DNA of 64,000 bases, taken from NCBI GenBank assembly GCA_047967505.1, contig CM106539.1; one strand, written 5' to 3'. Origin of the DNA: Dipteris shenzhenensis. Its lineage: Eukaryota > Polypodiophyta > Polypodiopsida > Gleicheniales. Both the position numbers and the translations under genes were made by a program. This document shows positions 23,373-33,474 of the stretch, one piece after another. The notes under the pieces were generated by a model. The model was not told the origin of the DNA. It did not search any database and saw nothing but the letters and a program-made list of their open reading frames with translations. Each line of letters starts with the position of its first letter. Positions within the stretch are counted from its first letter, which is position 1.

Positions 23373-24221
23373 GGCTCTTGGGGAGGGAAGGCACATGCCA
23401 GCTTTCTGCAAATCGGCAGCCCTTGCTCGTTTCAAAGCAACTAGGTAGTAATCGTTGAAGTTGTCCAACCCCACGATGCCATCGCCTCAGTTCTTCAATG
23501 CAAGAGATACGTGAGAACCAACAAAACCTGCAGCTCCTGTTACTAAGACGGTGAGCTGCCCACCCTCCTTCGAAGCGCATTGCACAATAGAAGTGTCAAG
23601 ACCAAAAAATGCAAGCATTTCCTAAATCTCACGCGACCGTGCAATATGATGAGCAAGCCATTGCCTGCTTAACATTGGCAAGAAGCAATGTAAGCAGGTA
23701 GCATATTCTTGCTTGTCTTAAAGCCGATTGTAGCATGGCCTTCTCCCAAGCAGCACCCAAGTTAGCAGGCATTTGGAACACAAATCCCCAAGCTCTGCGC
23801 AGATCCACCATTTGGAGATGCAAACACACCACAAAGAGACGACTAAGAACGCAATGCATGCACACATAAGAGAAAAACGAACCAAAATACAACAAACCAA
23901 AATGAATCCACATTTGAGTCGTCTAAAATTCTCTGCAAGGAGATGACCCAGATAGGCCAAAAATGAAAAAGGAAGCGACGATAGGAGGAGCAGTGGAAAA
24001 AACCCAAAACAGTCCGACAAACGAACGAAAAGGCCTGTTGAGAATACGTATATGATGAAGAAAAAAGAGAAGAAGCAGAAGGTCTTGAGCCAGCTGAGCT
24101 GACAGAGAGCAGCACGGGCTAAGGAGAAGTAGCCATAGGGGCAAATTTTGTGGTGGGAATGGTCAGCGTCGAGGAGCTTGATGAGTTGAGGGGGGAGGGG
24201 GGGGCCTTTGGGGGTAGCCAT
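23373..24221 (-). pseudogene. 5' fragment of a UDP-glucuronate 4-epimerase (GAE) gene
   Basis: GAE is a Golgi type II membrane enzyme making UDP-galacturonate for pectin. The ATG at 24221 gives MATPKGPPLPPQLIKLLDAD, then a hydrophobic segment (WLKTFCFFSFFFIIYVF) as expected for the membrane anchor. The NAD-binding start LTVLVTGAAGFVGSH lies at about 23553-23510. It is followed by GDGIVGLDNFNDYY and ALKRARAADLQKAGM, all typical of plant GAEs. The anchor and Rossmann parts are in different frames, spaced further apart than usual. An in-frame TGA sits before GDGIV. Similarity stops at about 23390, where a 17-base sequence repeats one in the fragment's own 5' leader (24278-24294). The catalytic YxxxK region is missing. 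Confidence 0.75.
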
Positions 24222-24449
24222 GGATGAGCTCAGACCAGGAGAAGATGAAGACGATGAGATGAAGCGACAAAAACCAAGGCTCTTGGGGAGGGAAACAAGA
24301 GTCCAGAGTGGGCGAGAGGGCAAGGTGGATTAAGAAGCGAGTGACAAAATGGAGAGCCATTTGGAGAAGGAGCAAAAGGTGGATAGGAAGAGAGGGGGGG
24401 CAGAGAGGGAAAGAGTAGGAGGTGGAGAGCAGCAAGGGAGGAGATGACA

Positions 24450-24779
24450 TCTCATCGTGGTTTAATGTAGCTTACCCTTGATATCTCATCTTGGGGGCTT
24501 ACACTTAATTCAGGGAGATAGCATAACTGAATATTTCATCACTGAGGCCAGGGGGACACTAATTATGGTTGGAATCGGTAAGATCTTGATCACTATGCAA
24601 GATGGTGTCTGGGAATTGAGGAGGACTTGAGAGACCAATCTGGCTGAATCCAACACCAATATTTACTTATCATGACTATGAGGGCTATTTAGCACATTAA
24701 AACTTTGAGCTACCCATCAACAAATTGTGAATGCTCTTACACATCATCCTAGATGAAAGCATATTTAAAAAATAACTTT
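24450..24779. other. no recognised feature
   Basis: Non-coding DNA to the right of the gene-fragment cluster. No inverted match to the left side of the cluster (22363-22480) could be seen. Confidence 0.4.
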
Positions 24780-24939
24780 GAATTTGGATATGAGAATAAA
24801 CACACCCTACCTACTAATTTTAAAACGGTGTATAAAATTACCCCTGCTATAAATATATTTCTGTAAGTCTTGAGAATCAAAATACCCCTCATTTTGAACT
24901 CTCATAGTATATATACATTTCCTAGATGGACCCCCCGAG
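24780..24939. mobile_element. possible GC-capped element, partial copy
   Basis: The right end (…GATGGACCCCCCGAG) reads as CTCGGGGGGTCCATC on the other strand, resembling the ends of the copies at 51055 and 10516. The AT-rich interior carries ACCCCT phrases (AAATTACCCCTGC, AATACCCCTC). The left end and a target duplication were not found, so it may be truncated. Confidence 0.45.
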
Positions 24940-24976
24940 TTCTTTGCACTGTGATAAATTTCTAAACATATAACTA

Positions 24977-25115
24977 CATAGAAGTACATGATGAAATTAA
25001 AGTTAGATTTTCACACACACACACATACACACAACTAAATATAAATGCATAGAAGTACATGATGAAATTAAAGTTAGATTTTCACACACACACACACACA
25101 CACACACAACTAAAT
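24977..25115. repeat. tandem duplication (71 bp) ending in CA microsatellites
   Basis: CATAGAAGTACATGATGAAA with the following TTAGATTTTC and a (CA)n run occurs twice, starting at 24977 and 25048. The CA runs differ in length between copies. Confidence 0.92.
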
Positions 25116-26210
25116 ATGTGACTTACTGCATATTCACTACTCTAGCTCTATTCATTAATTTAGTTGAATTTTTACCTACTTTTTGCGATCATAAACTGTG
25201 ACTAAAGAAATACTTAAAATATCTAACAAGACACCTTCTCCCAGGCCATTATAGAAATTTTCATTCTTTAATTTTGTGTCATTTTAGTCATTTGATTATT
25301 CTTGCTAAGAATCCACTTGTTGTTTCTGTTTACCTATGTATGTAGTGTCCTTCCATGTTCTTGTTGAAGATAGAAGCATGAAGAGATATATCCCTACTAT
25401 ATGACTTGATGAGGGCTAGACATATTGCTAATGATGGGCCTACCATAGGCTTAAGTTAGCCAAATGTACAGTGGATATAAGGGCACAAGTCTTCTTTTGG
25501 TGCTTAATTCTATAGATCTAGCCAAAATTTTAAATTGTATATATAATGTGTTGGCAAAAGTTTCCAAATATATTTATTTATTATATAAAACTTTGGCAAA
25601 TTTTCATGGACTTTATTTATAATTTTATAATCTTAAAGGCTAAACCTAGCTCTTTTTTTAATTTTAGTTTCAAATTGTGGCGAATATACTAAGCTATATA
25701 AACTTTCACAAGCCATATAAGACTTTCGCTTATTAATGAAACTAACGCGACAATATCATCCCTGGGGCCAAGTGTTATGGAAAAGAAAAGAGGATTAAAG
25801 AGGCAAATATCTATGTCAAAGGGTATGTAGTGGGAGGCCACACACCTCTACTTTTCTTTTGCTTCATTTGTTTGCATCTTCATCTTCTAATATGACCAAA
25901 ACCCTAATATTATTGTGTTTTTGCAAAAAAATTGCTAGATCTTTTATAATTCTTTTGTAAATATACTTGGATCTTCCACTTTTGTTCCATAAAATCAACA
26001 ACATGGAAAGTTAAAGTCTCACACCAACTAGCAATATGTTTGTATTTTCTAAGCATGTTCTTTGTGCCTTCATCCTTGGATTTGTTTCTGATATGAATGT
26101 ATATATGTCGAAATGGGTGGTAAGTGCAAATAGATACCAAGTTAGGAGAGAGGGAGAATGCATGTTGGATAGAAAAACATTTTTCAGATCCAATTGTTCC
26201 ACATCTGAAG
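25116..26210. other. no recognised gene
   Basis: AT-rich DNA. The 25490-25740 part again shows phrases like TTTGGCAAATTTTC and TTGTGGCGAATATAC, resembling 2.6 kb and 18.4 kb. No protein family was recognised. Confidence 0.4.
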
Positions 26211-26214
26211 TATC

Positions 26215-26640
26215 TTTTTATGGAACATAACGGGATCCATCCTTGCAGATTTTGTCAACCTTGAGGGAGTTTCAACTTTCTACTATCTATGCTAGATGTA
26301 ATAAGCTGAATGGGACCATTCTTAAATAATCTGGAAATTTACATCGATTGTTGCTTCTGCAACTGTAAGAAAATGATCTTAAAAAGAGATTCCTACCTCC
26401 ATAGTGTCACTAACGGAGCTTCGAGAGTTGTCCCTTGCCTCCAAAACTTGGCAATCTCAAAAAACTAATGTCTTGATTGGTCTCTTCCTTTCTCTCTATC
26501 CTTCACCCATTGGTAGCACCCCTCCTCCCCTCACTCTAAGCTCCTTCTCCAACTAGCTTTCTCCATTGCTTGTCCCCACTCCTTTGTCCAATAGGCTAGC
26601 TCTGGTGGTACCCCTCCCTAGCACACCCATTATCCACTCC
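26215..26640 (+). pseudogene. leucine-rich-repeat (receptor-like) fragment
   Basis: Broken reading frames give phrases with LRR spacing: ITGSILADFVNLEGVSTFY, then NKLNGTI, GNLHRLLLLQL, ENDLK and TELRELSLAS. Further on, SLSFTHW/IGSTPPPL resembles the end of another repeat. These match the L..L.L..N.L.G.IP pattern of plant LRR receptor kinases. Several stops and frameshifts are present, and neither a signal peptide nor a kinase domain is near. The match is short, so confidence is limited. Confidence 0.45.
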
Positions 26641-27241
26641 CTACTCGGACTCTATAAGATCAACATATATATAGTATAGACATCAACATGTTTAAATATA
26701 TTATCGACTTGCTAGCACATGAGCAATTTACATGCATAAAGAGTGATCACACTAATGGTGTGTGCATTGCTTGGAAATAGCCAAGAAACAAATCATGAGA
26801 GAGTAAAGAACATACACGTATGAATATACTAACAAGAATAATCCACATCTTCATGTCAAACTACTTTTGTGTATATAAAGGCTTCCCCTCTTTGGGCCCT
26901 CTTTATTGTCTCCCTATAACTCCTCCCCTTATAAACAGTCAAAAATTTTGGGCATTCCTAAGTTCATCTTTCTTTTTACCCAACCAAGTGAGTGATTTTA
27001 GCCTTTTTTCAATCTTAGGCCTTCTATAATCAAGGACTTTTCCAAAACCCATTTGCTTGCACTGACACACCCAATAAGTATGGCACTTGAACCTTAATTA
27101 ACTTGAAATTCAATGGTGACCAATTCTACAAATTGAAATTGACAACTCTACTTTCTTATAACATACAAAATAAAATAAAAGAGATGAACACAACATGATT
27201 TAAACTAAACATGAACATTTGTAAAAGTGAAGCACCATATC
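26641..27241. other. no recognised feature
   Basis: AT-rich non-coding DNA; the plus-strand frame at 26820-27029 shows no motif. Confidence 0.4.
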
Positions 27242-27450
27242 ATATTCATAAAAATTTATGGACCAAATTTTATTGCATCAAAGATGAGATTACCACACAA
27301 AATAGTATGGAAACATTTACAAAATACAAGCGCATGTAAAGTTAAAAGAGAAGACTATATTCAAAATAATTAATGGACCAATTCCAATTGCATCAAAGGT
27401 GCAATCACCACAATAAATTGTATCAAAAATAATTACAAAATATAAAACCT
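27242..27450. repeat. diverged two-copy tandem duplication, period ~115 bp
   Basis: The phrases TATGGACCAAATTTTATTGC, ATCACCACA-like and TTACAAAATA recur at a spacing of about 115 bp (from 27242 and from 27357). The copies have diverged considerably. Confidence 0.7.
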
Positions 27451-27529
27451 AAAATCATGTTTGCTCACACCCACACCATTTTTTGTGTTTTTTCAACAAA
27501 GAGAACTAATATCCACAAGTTGCTAGGAG

Positions 27530-29652
27530 TGATGAGCAGAAGAGTTTCTCACGATAGATATGGATCACAAAGGAGGGAGCTACAAACATTGTCTGCAAGG
27601 AGTGAAGAAAAGCAAATGTAAAGTATACAATGTAATGTAAGAGAGCTCAAAAGACAAGCAAGAGAGGGTGACAAGGAGCAATGCAATCTCTCTAAAAGCT
27701 GATAGAAAGACTGGCCAAACTCGTCAGGTGATGGAAGGCTAGGAGTGGTAAACATAGAAAGGGAACCAAGCAAGACGAACAAGTCTGGCCAACAACCAAG
27801 ATGAAGTGTTTGGGCACCTAAGCTTGAAGAGTGGCCGGAGTTCACGACGACAAAGCCACAAGGGAATGGTGTGTGTAAGGGCAAAAGGGTTGGGCATGAA
27901 GCGTAAGGCCAATAGTTTGGCAACGCACACTTGTATGCTGGCAAACCTTGTATATCCAGAGATGGCCACGAGGAGTGGATTATCAATAGAGGTGCAACCC
28001 GACCTTGTAAAGAAACCATTGCACATGGGTGCAACGGTCGTGAGCACACCGTAGCTAGAGTGGTTGAAGTAGATCAGTGAGACATAGAAGAGTTTAGTAG
28101 GGGGGCCAACTGCTACAAACAACTAAGCAAACGTAAAGGCGCTTGACCGAAGAAAAAGGAACCTGATATCGTGAAGGGTTGTAACTAAGCAAAGGAGGCA
28201 AAAAAGCTAAGTAGGCAATGTCAAAAGTAATCCTTAAGATGCTAGCAATCTTTGAAAAAGTTCTAAGTAAACACTAAACTGGGGAAGGAAAAAGTATCGC
28301 AGTTGCAAAGAGAAGGCATAAAACATGAGAGAGGCAAGAAATGTTGAGACGGTGAGAAGGGACGAGCACATGGGGAAGCCACAAAAGAATAGAAGACGAG
28401 AGAGTAGGAGGAAGGAGCTATCAAGGAGGTGAGAGGCAGCGTACTCAAACAACATAGTTACAGGATTATGGCGAATCAAGCAACTAGGGAGGAATAATGT
28501 GGAGTGCCATAATTCCAATACTAGATTATCATATTGGGTCAATCTTTTCAGTGGGCATCCATATTATCGTGGAAAGTGGGTAGTCGTAAATGAAGTGCTA
28601 TACCGAGCAAGTTATCAACCAAAAGAAGGGAGCAAAGGAGGTACACCTTCAAACACCGAGAGGAAAGAATGCACGGTGTAGAAGTACATGAGCTAAGAGT
28701 GGAAGATAGAGACAGAGAAGCTATCATGAGCAAAATGGGGAGATGTGACGAAATGAATTCTTTTGAAGGGGACATAAAGGGTTAGCCGTGAAGCTCAAAG
28801 GCAGAAGAAGCAAGGCGACAAGGAAGCGACTAGTGAAGGCACGCTATAAGAGGACTAAGAAGAGGGAGGAAAATGGTCGTAGGTAAAGGTGGTGGTAGTG
28901 GGAAAGAACCTAAAAGGACAATCATTAACAAATCCACAACTAATTAAAATGAAGAAATTAAAAGGTTATGTAGGGAGGACAAGATTAAGTATGTAGAGAA
29001 AAAACAAGATTAAGAAGAACAGAATAGATCTAGTGCAAGAAAAAATGACATTATTTGTGAGTGAGTATGAGTGTTGAGTTTCTTATGTGTGTGTAAGTAA
29101 GGGGGTATGCGTTATCTCTACATACAATGCCAATAGTGCAAGTTATTTACAAAAAAAGGGGGGATATTTAAATACAAAGAGGATAATTACTATACCAACT
29201 AGTTAGTGATAAACTAATTTCTCAAAGTGTTTGGGGTTTAAAAAGTCCATAGATTAACATAAAAGGAAATAAAGCAATCTCATTATTTTCACACTTTTCA
29301 ATGCATCTTTTTAGCACATAAGAGTATGTGAGTGCAAGTGTACATAAGTGTGTAAGTCATGTGTATGGTTGTGTAGGGGTCATATGTCGATGTTTGTGCG
29401 GCCAAAAATTGTTTAGATAATGAGGGCGGACAAGGTGAAAACCATAAGAGATTAAAACAATAAAAATTAAAAATAAAGGATTGAAAAAATTTTATACTAT
29501 GTATGTGTGGGGGGGATTTTTATGAGTTCAAAAAGATAATTGTGTTGAAGAAAAGGGGAGTATGGATGTGTATGAGTGTGTCTGTGTGTATAGATGGGAA
29601 TTTTTATTTTTAAACCTATTAGTGTACTGTGTGTGTCTATGGGTGTGTGAGT

Positions 29653-29655
<3 letters not shown>
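27530..29655. other. purine-rich stretch with no recognised gene
   Basis: The plus strand is rich in A and G over about 1.4 kb (27530-28930), which keeps long frames open on the minus strand (for example 27549-28049, 166 codons). Those frames show no family, domain or consistent start context, so I treat them as composition artefacts. From 29000 to 29650 there are GT-rich and AG-rich low-complexity parts. Confidence 0.4.

Positions 29656-29683
<28 letters not shown>
29656..29683. repeat. (GA)n microsatellite
   Basis: About 28 bp of GA dinucleotides, preceded by a GTGAGTGA-type run. Confidence 0.95.
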
Positions 29684-29689
<6 letters not shown>

Positions 29690-29751
29690 AAAAAAGAAAG
29701 TGCGTGTATGAGAGAGAGAACCAAAATAGAGGGGGGCCACTTGGCATCTTA

Positions 29752-30150
29752 GGGGCTAGCACATGGGAAGAAATAGGATGGGAATGGGAAAAGGTAGTTC
29801 CAAGTGGTCCCATGCATATTTCTATCCTATTCCCATCCCACCATGTGCTAACAAAAAAAGAACTAGGGATGGGTTTAGGAGGAAGAGGACACATGGCATC
29901 ATTTCATGTGTTTAAGAGGTGGGGACCTTATGGGGACAAGGACACATGTCATCCTTCCATGTTTTTAAATCCCTAAAAAGGGGAACCCATTCTGGCTGCC
30001 AAGGTCTAGAGGCCATGGTCCAGGATGGGAGAAAAAGTGGCTACTCCCATTCTAAATTCATCCTTTACCACTTGGTGTCGGATGGGAGTAATGATGACAA
30101 AAATATTCTCATCCTAAACCCATGCTAGCCTTATCCATGTGCTAAGGCCC
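29752..30150. mobile_element. 399-bp TIR element (Tourist/Harbinger-like candidate)
   Basis: The left end is GGGGCTAGCACATGG, and the right end reads GGGCCTTAGCACATGG on the other strand. Directly outside lie TTA (29749-29751) and TAA (30151-30153), fitting the TWA target choice of PIF/Harbinger elements, although the two triplets are not identical. A second inner pairing, GAAATAGGATGGGAATGGG with CCTATTCCCATCCCACC, can form a hairpin near the left end. There is no transposase; the open frames inside are incidental. Confidence 0.65.
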
Positions 30151-30214
30151 TAAGTGTGTGGGACACTTTTTAACAAAACTATAAGTAGAGCTTTGCCTAG
30201 AAGGCACTGCTAGT

Positions 30215-32370
30215 AAGGGGTCACATCTCTCATAAGAAAGTATGCGACTATAGAAGGGGGTAGCTGCATCACAGTCTAGGGGTCACATCTCTATGAAGAA
30301 AGATATGTATTCTAGAAGGCATGGGAGCCTCGTTATCTTGTCATGATCAAATTGTGACACATCAATATTCCACTTTGCCACGTTTCCTATGTGAAGGAAG
30401 GAAGTTGCCTTCTTCCTTCTTCTTCCTAAGGAAGTTCTCTTTTGCCTTGTGGGCTTTAAATTCTCTATCTCCTTCTTCATGCAATATTTCAATACTTCCT
30501 TTCTTCTTCCTTACGGGTGTGTGTCTTCTCTATCTCCTTCATCCTTTACCATTTCAATACTTCCTTTCTTCTTCCTTAAGGGGGTGTGGCTTCTCTATCT
30601 TCTCCTCCCTGACTCTCTTGCTTCCATTCTTTCATTCTTGTTCTTACCACCACTTTCTTCTTAGGCACCCACAAGTCCTTATTTCCTCCCCTTCAATTAT
30701 GTCTTGCCTCTCCCTTCCCCTTTCCTCTCAGCCTCACTCTTGCTCTTCCCCCCTTCCCATCTCTGGACCTGCTCGACAATCCTATCGCACTCGCCCTGCT
30801 AGACTCCTATCCCACCCTCTCCACCTCGCCCCCTCCCGCCCTTTCCTTCAACCTCCCCACTGCCCTCCACGGCTTCCTGTCACTTGCGCCGCTTCCCAAG
30901 ACACTTTGCCTCGCACATCTCATGTCGCATCGCTGTATGCTGTTCTAGATCTTCCACAGAACGTCAGCCAAGCTGAAATCAAGAGTGCTTACAGAAAGAT
31001 GGCCAGACGCTACCATCCCGACGTCTGTGTTACAGCTGACAAGGAGGGTTCGGCTCGTAAGTTCCTTGAAGTGCAGGAAGCTTACGAGATCTTGTCGGAC
31101 TCGGAGCGACGAGCGGAGTATGACTATAATTTGCTACACCCGTTCTGTGCTCAAGCGTTGGGAAGAGGTTTTGCTTCGGATCTGACGATGTCAAAGAGAA
31201 GACGTCGTGGGAACGCAGATCAACGTGAAGTGTCACTCGCGTGGAAGCTCCAATGGGAGGCACAACTTAGCAACCTTCGTCGAAGACAGCAATCCAAATC
31301 ATTTGCAAGAGATTCTTGGGGAGCAAAGATGCGCCGTGATGATATCTCTTGAGCCTTGACCACAAATTCTTCATAATTTATTCTGGATCATATGAGATCA
31401 GAGGGATCACTGGCAGTCTGGCAGACGGAAATGTCAAAACATGGGCTCTGCGGAATGTATCTTTCAGATCAAAAATCTGTGTACAGAAAGCAGATCGTGT
31501 CGTTCATCAACTATGGGCCGCTTGTTTGACTAGTAACATTGGCAATCCGATTTGTCAATACTTCCACCTTCAGGTCACTCCGACGCAGTACACCAGGACT
31601 ATGCATGTGATTAGTGACAGCAAATAGTTGAGATCACAGCTCTGCTGAGTTACCACAGCGTGATTCCTCGAGTTCTTGTGTCTGTGCTCGGTGATACTTC
31701 AACAAGCCAACTCAGACGTGAATCACAACTGATGCTTTTACATGGCATTGCACAGTAAAAAATTGTACTCCATACCTGACAAGGGCATATGGACATCAGT
31801 GTCTGCTTGTGATTTTAAGTATTTTCTTAAGAAGATAACTTCAAAGCGTACAATAGCCTTTTTGGATGGATGTTGTGCGCAAAATGTACACTTCTTGTTG
31901 CATAAGCTATTGATAAATCTAGCTCATGGGTAGTTATCAGCCCTGAAACTTGAAGGCGTGCCCTAACCTTCATATTGAAGGACAATCTGTCATTGGCCTT
32001 CAAAAGTAAGTAAATAGGTGTATTTATATGCAAAAATTTGCAACCTTGTTCAATTGTTGGCCTTCATTTGCAACCTCAATTTTTCCAATGGCCTTCCCTA
32101 GAATGCCTAAAGGGCTTTGAACGTCGTTGAAGGCTTCAAATTTCAGGCCAGGTATGCGTGGGTAGGACATTGTCTTTTGAAAGTGAGTGCATGTGTTAAG
32201 AGTAAATACACACCCCCTCAACAAAACATCAAAATTCGTATTAATTAGTGTCTTCACATGCCTTCAGAAGCTATCCAAAGCATGCCCATTATTGTGGCAC
32301 TTCAAAAATGGGATGGGCAGGTTGTCATGGACAGAGCCGCTTGAACATGCACATAAAATTTGAACATCCC
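30215..32370. repeat. segmental duplication, copy B (carries a DnaJ gene)
   Basis: Direct-orientation match to 11990-14040. The promoter-side block (GGGGTCACATCTC, GATATGTATTCTAGAAGGCA, CACTTTGCCACG, GTGGGCTTTAAATTC), the coding region and about 1 kb of 3' flank are shared. The spacing between matching start codons is 18273 bp. Copy B has extra pyrimidine-rich sequence in the leader (30490-30600), partly made of internal repeats of CTTCCTTTCTTCTTCCTTA. Confidence 0.9.
30699..31352 (+). CDS. DnaJ20-like chloroplast J-domain protein, copy B
   Basis: An intact, intronless 217-codon frame with the same layout as copy A: Ser/Pro/Arg-rich putative transit peptide (to about residue 65), J domain at about 78-144 with HPD at 106-108, and the C-terminal WKLQWEAQLSNLRRR block. 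Changes against copy A cluster in the transit peptide and the tail; helices II and III around HPD are unchanged. The frame is open further upstream to an ATG at 30321. I chose 30699 because it matches the only in-frame ATG of copy A and because the upstream part is a pyrimidine-rich leader. It would act with plastid Hsp70. Both copies have kept the frame, so both are probably under selection. Confidence 0.88.
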   Translation: MSCLSLPLSSQPHSCSSPLPISGPARQSYRTRPARLLSHPLHLAPSRPFLQPPHCPPRLPVTCAASQDTLPRTSHVASLYAVLDLPQNVSQAEIKSAYRKMARRYHPDVCVTADKEGSARKFLEVQEAYEILSDSERRAEYDYNLLHPFCAQALGRGFASDLTMSKRRRRGNADQREVSLAWKLQWEAQLSNLRRRQQSKSFARDSWGAKMRRDDIS

Positions 32371-32464
32371 ATTTATCGGATTCTTCTTGCAGAAAAGCAT
32401 TCCTTGGCTGGAATAATGGGTGCCCATCCAACCTTGGTTGCCCGTGGATGGTAGATTTTGGGCT

Positions 32465-32578
32465 TGACATCGTAGCTAAGTTCGGTGCAAGGAGGAGAGT
32501 GTGGTGAGTAGTGTGTAAACCCTTGAGTGCCCACCATCCTTAGTCCCTCGCATACCCTCTAATTGAAAAAATGAACCT

Positions 32579-32624
<46 letters not shown>

Positions 32625-32773
32625 TCTCTATCCCTCCTATACCAGAGAAGAAACAAATTGTTGACATGGTAGCTAAGTTGGGCGCAAGGAGGAGGGTGTG
32701 GTGAGTAGTGTGCAAACCCTTGAGTGCCCACCATCCTTAGTCCCTCGCATACCCTCTAATTAAAAAAATGAAC

Positions 32774-32833
<60 letters not shown>

Positions 32834-32875
32834 TCTGTCTCTCTATCCCTCCTATACCAAAGAAGAAACAAATGT
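32465..32875. repeat. two-copy tandem duplication, each with a (CT)n run
   Basis: A unit beginning GACATCGTAGCTAAG / GACATGGTAGCTAAG and ending in CCCTCCTATACCA...AAGAAGAAACAAAT occurs from 32465 and from 32662. Each copy contains a CT microsatellite (about 40 bp and about 55 bp), and the size difference between copies lies mainly there. Confidence 0.93.
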
Positions 32876-33474
32876 CGAAATAATCTTATGGCTCTAATAT
32901 CATCCACCTCTATCTCTTCCTCCTCTATACCTTTTGCAACAAACATATAGAAGAACTGTGAGACAAAAACGTAATAAAGAGACAACTTTCAAAGCGAAAT
33001 CACTTCATTACTTTGAATCTATGTGCTTGTTTTTATGAAGTTGATTCTCTACACTCCACTAAGGTAGAGAAAGAGGTGAAAATGATAGAGCACCCTTTTT
33101 TTGTACTCCTTCCAAGAAGAATCCGGTCGCACCTTTGGTTTCTAAGAAGAGAATAGCAATGTATGAATGAATGGAAGTGATAAAGAAATGGGATAGAAGA
33201 GGGGCCAATAGAGCTTGGACGGAATTTTCTTTGATAGATTTTTGCAGGTGTAAGAAAAACATGAACAAAGAGGAGAGAAAATGACTAATCAAGAGTAAAA
33301 TAGAGGATTCAAAGGCGTCGAGTTCTCAGTGGAACTGAGCATCTCCGTCAACTAGCGTATGCATGGTAGACACGCGCCGATCAGTGCATGGCAAATGGGG
33401 GGCTCCCGTCCTAGAGAGACCACGCACGAATACCAACATTGAGTTAATGCTTTAAGCGGGCAGGGAGATGACGG
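32876..33474. other. no recognised feature
   Basis: Non-coding DNA leading into the LINE ORF1 relic. The part from 33300 may be the 5' UTR of that LINE, but this cannot be shown here. Confidence 0.4.

Noticed and set aside
27549-28122. Minus-strand frames of 166 and 127 codons
   Set aside because: The plus strand is purine-rich here, which removes stops on the minus strand. No domain, signal or family resemblance was seen.
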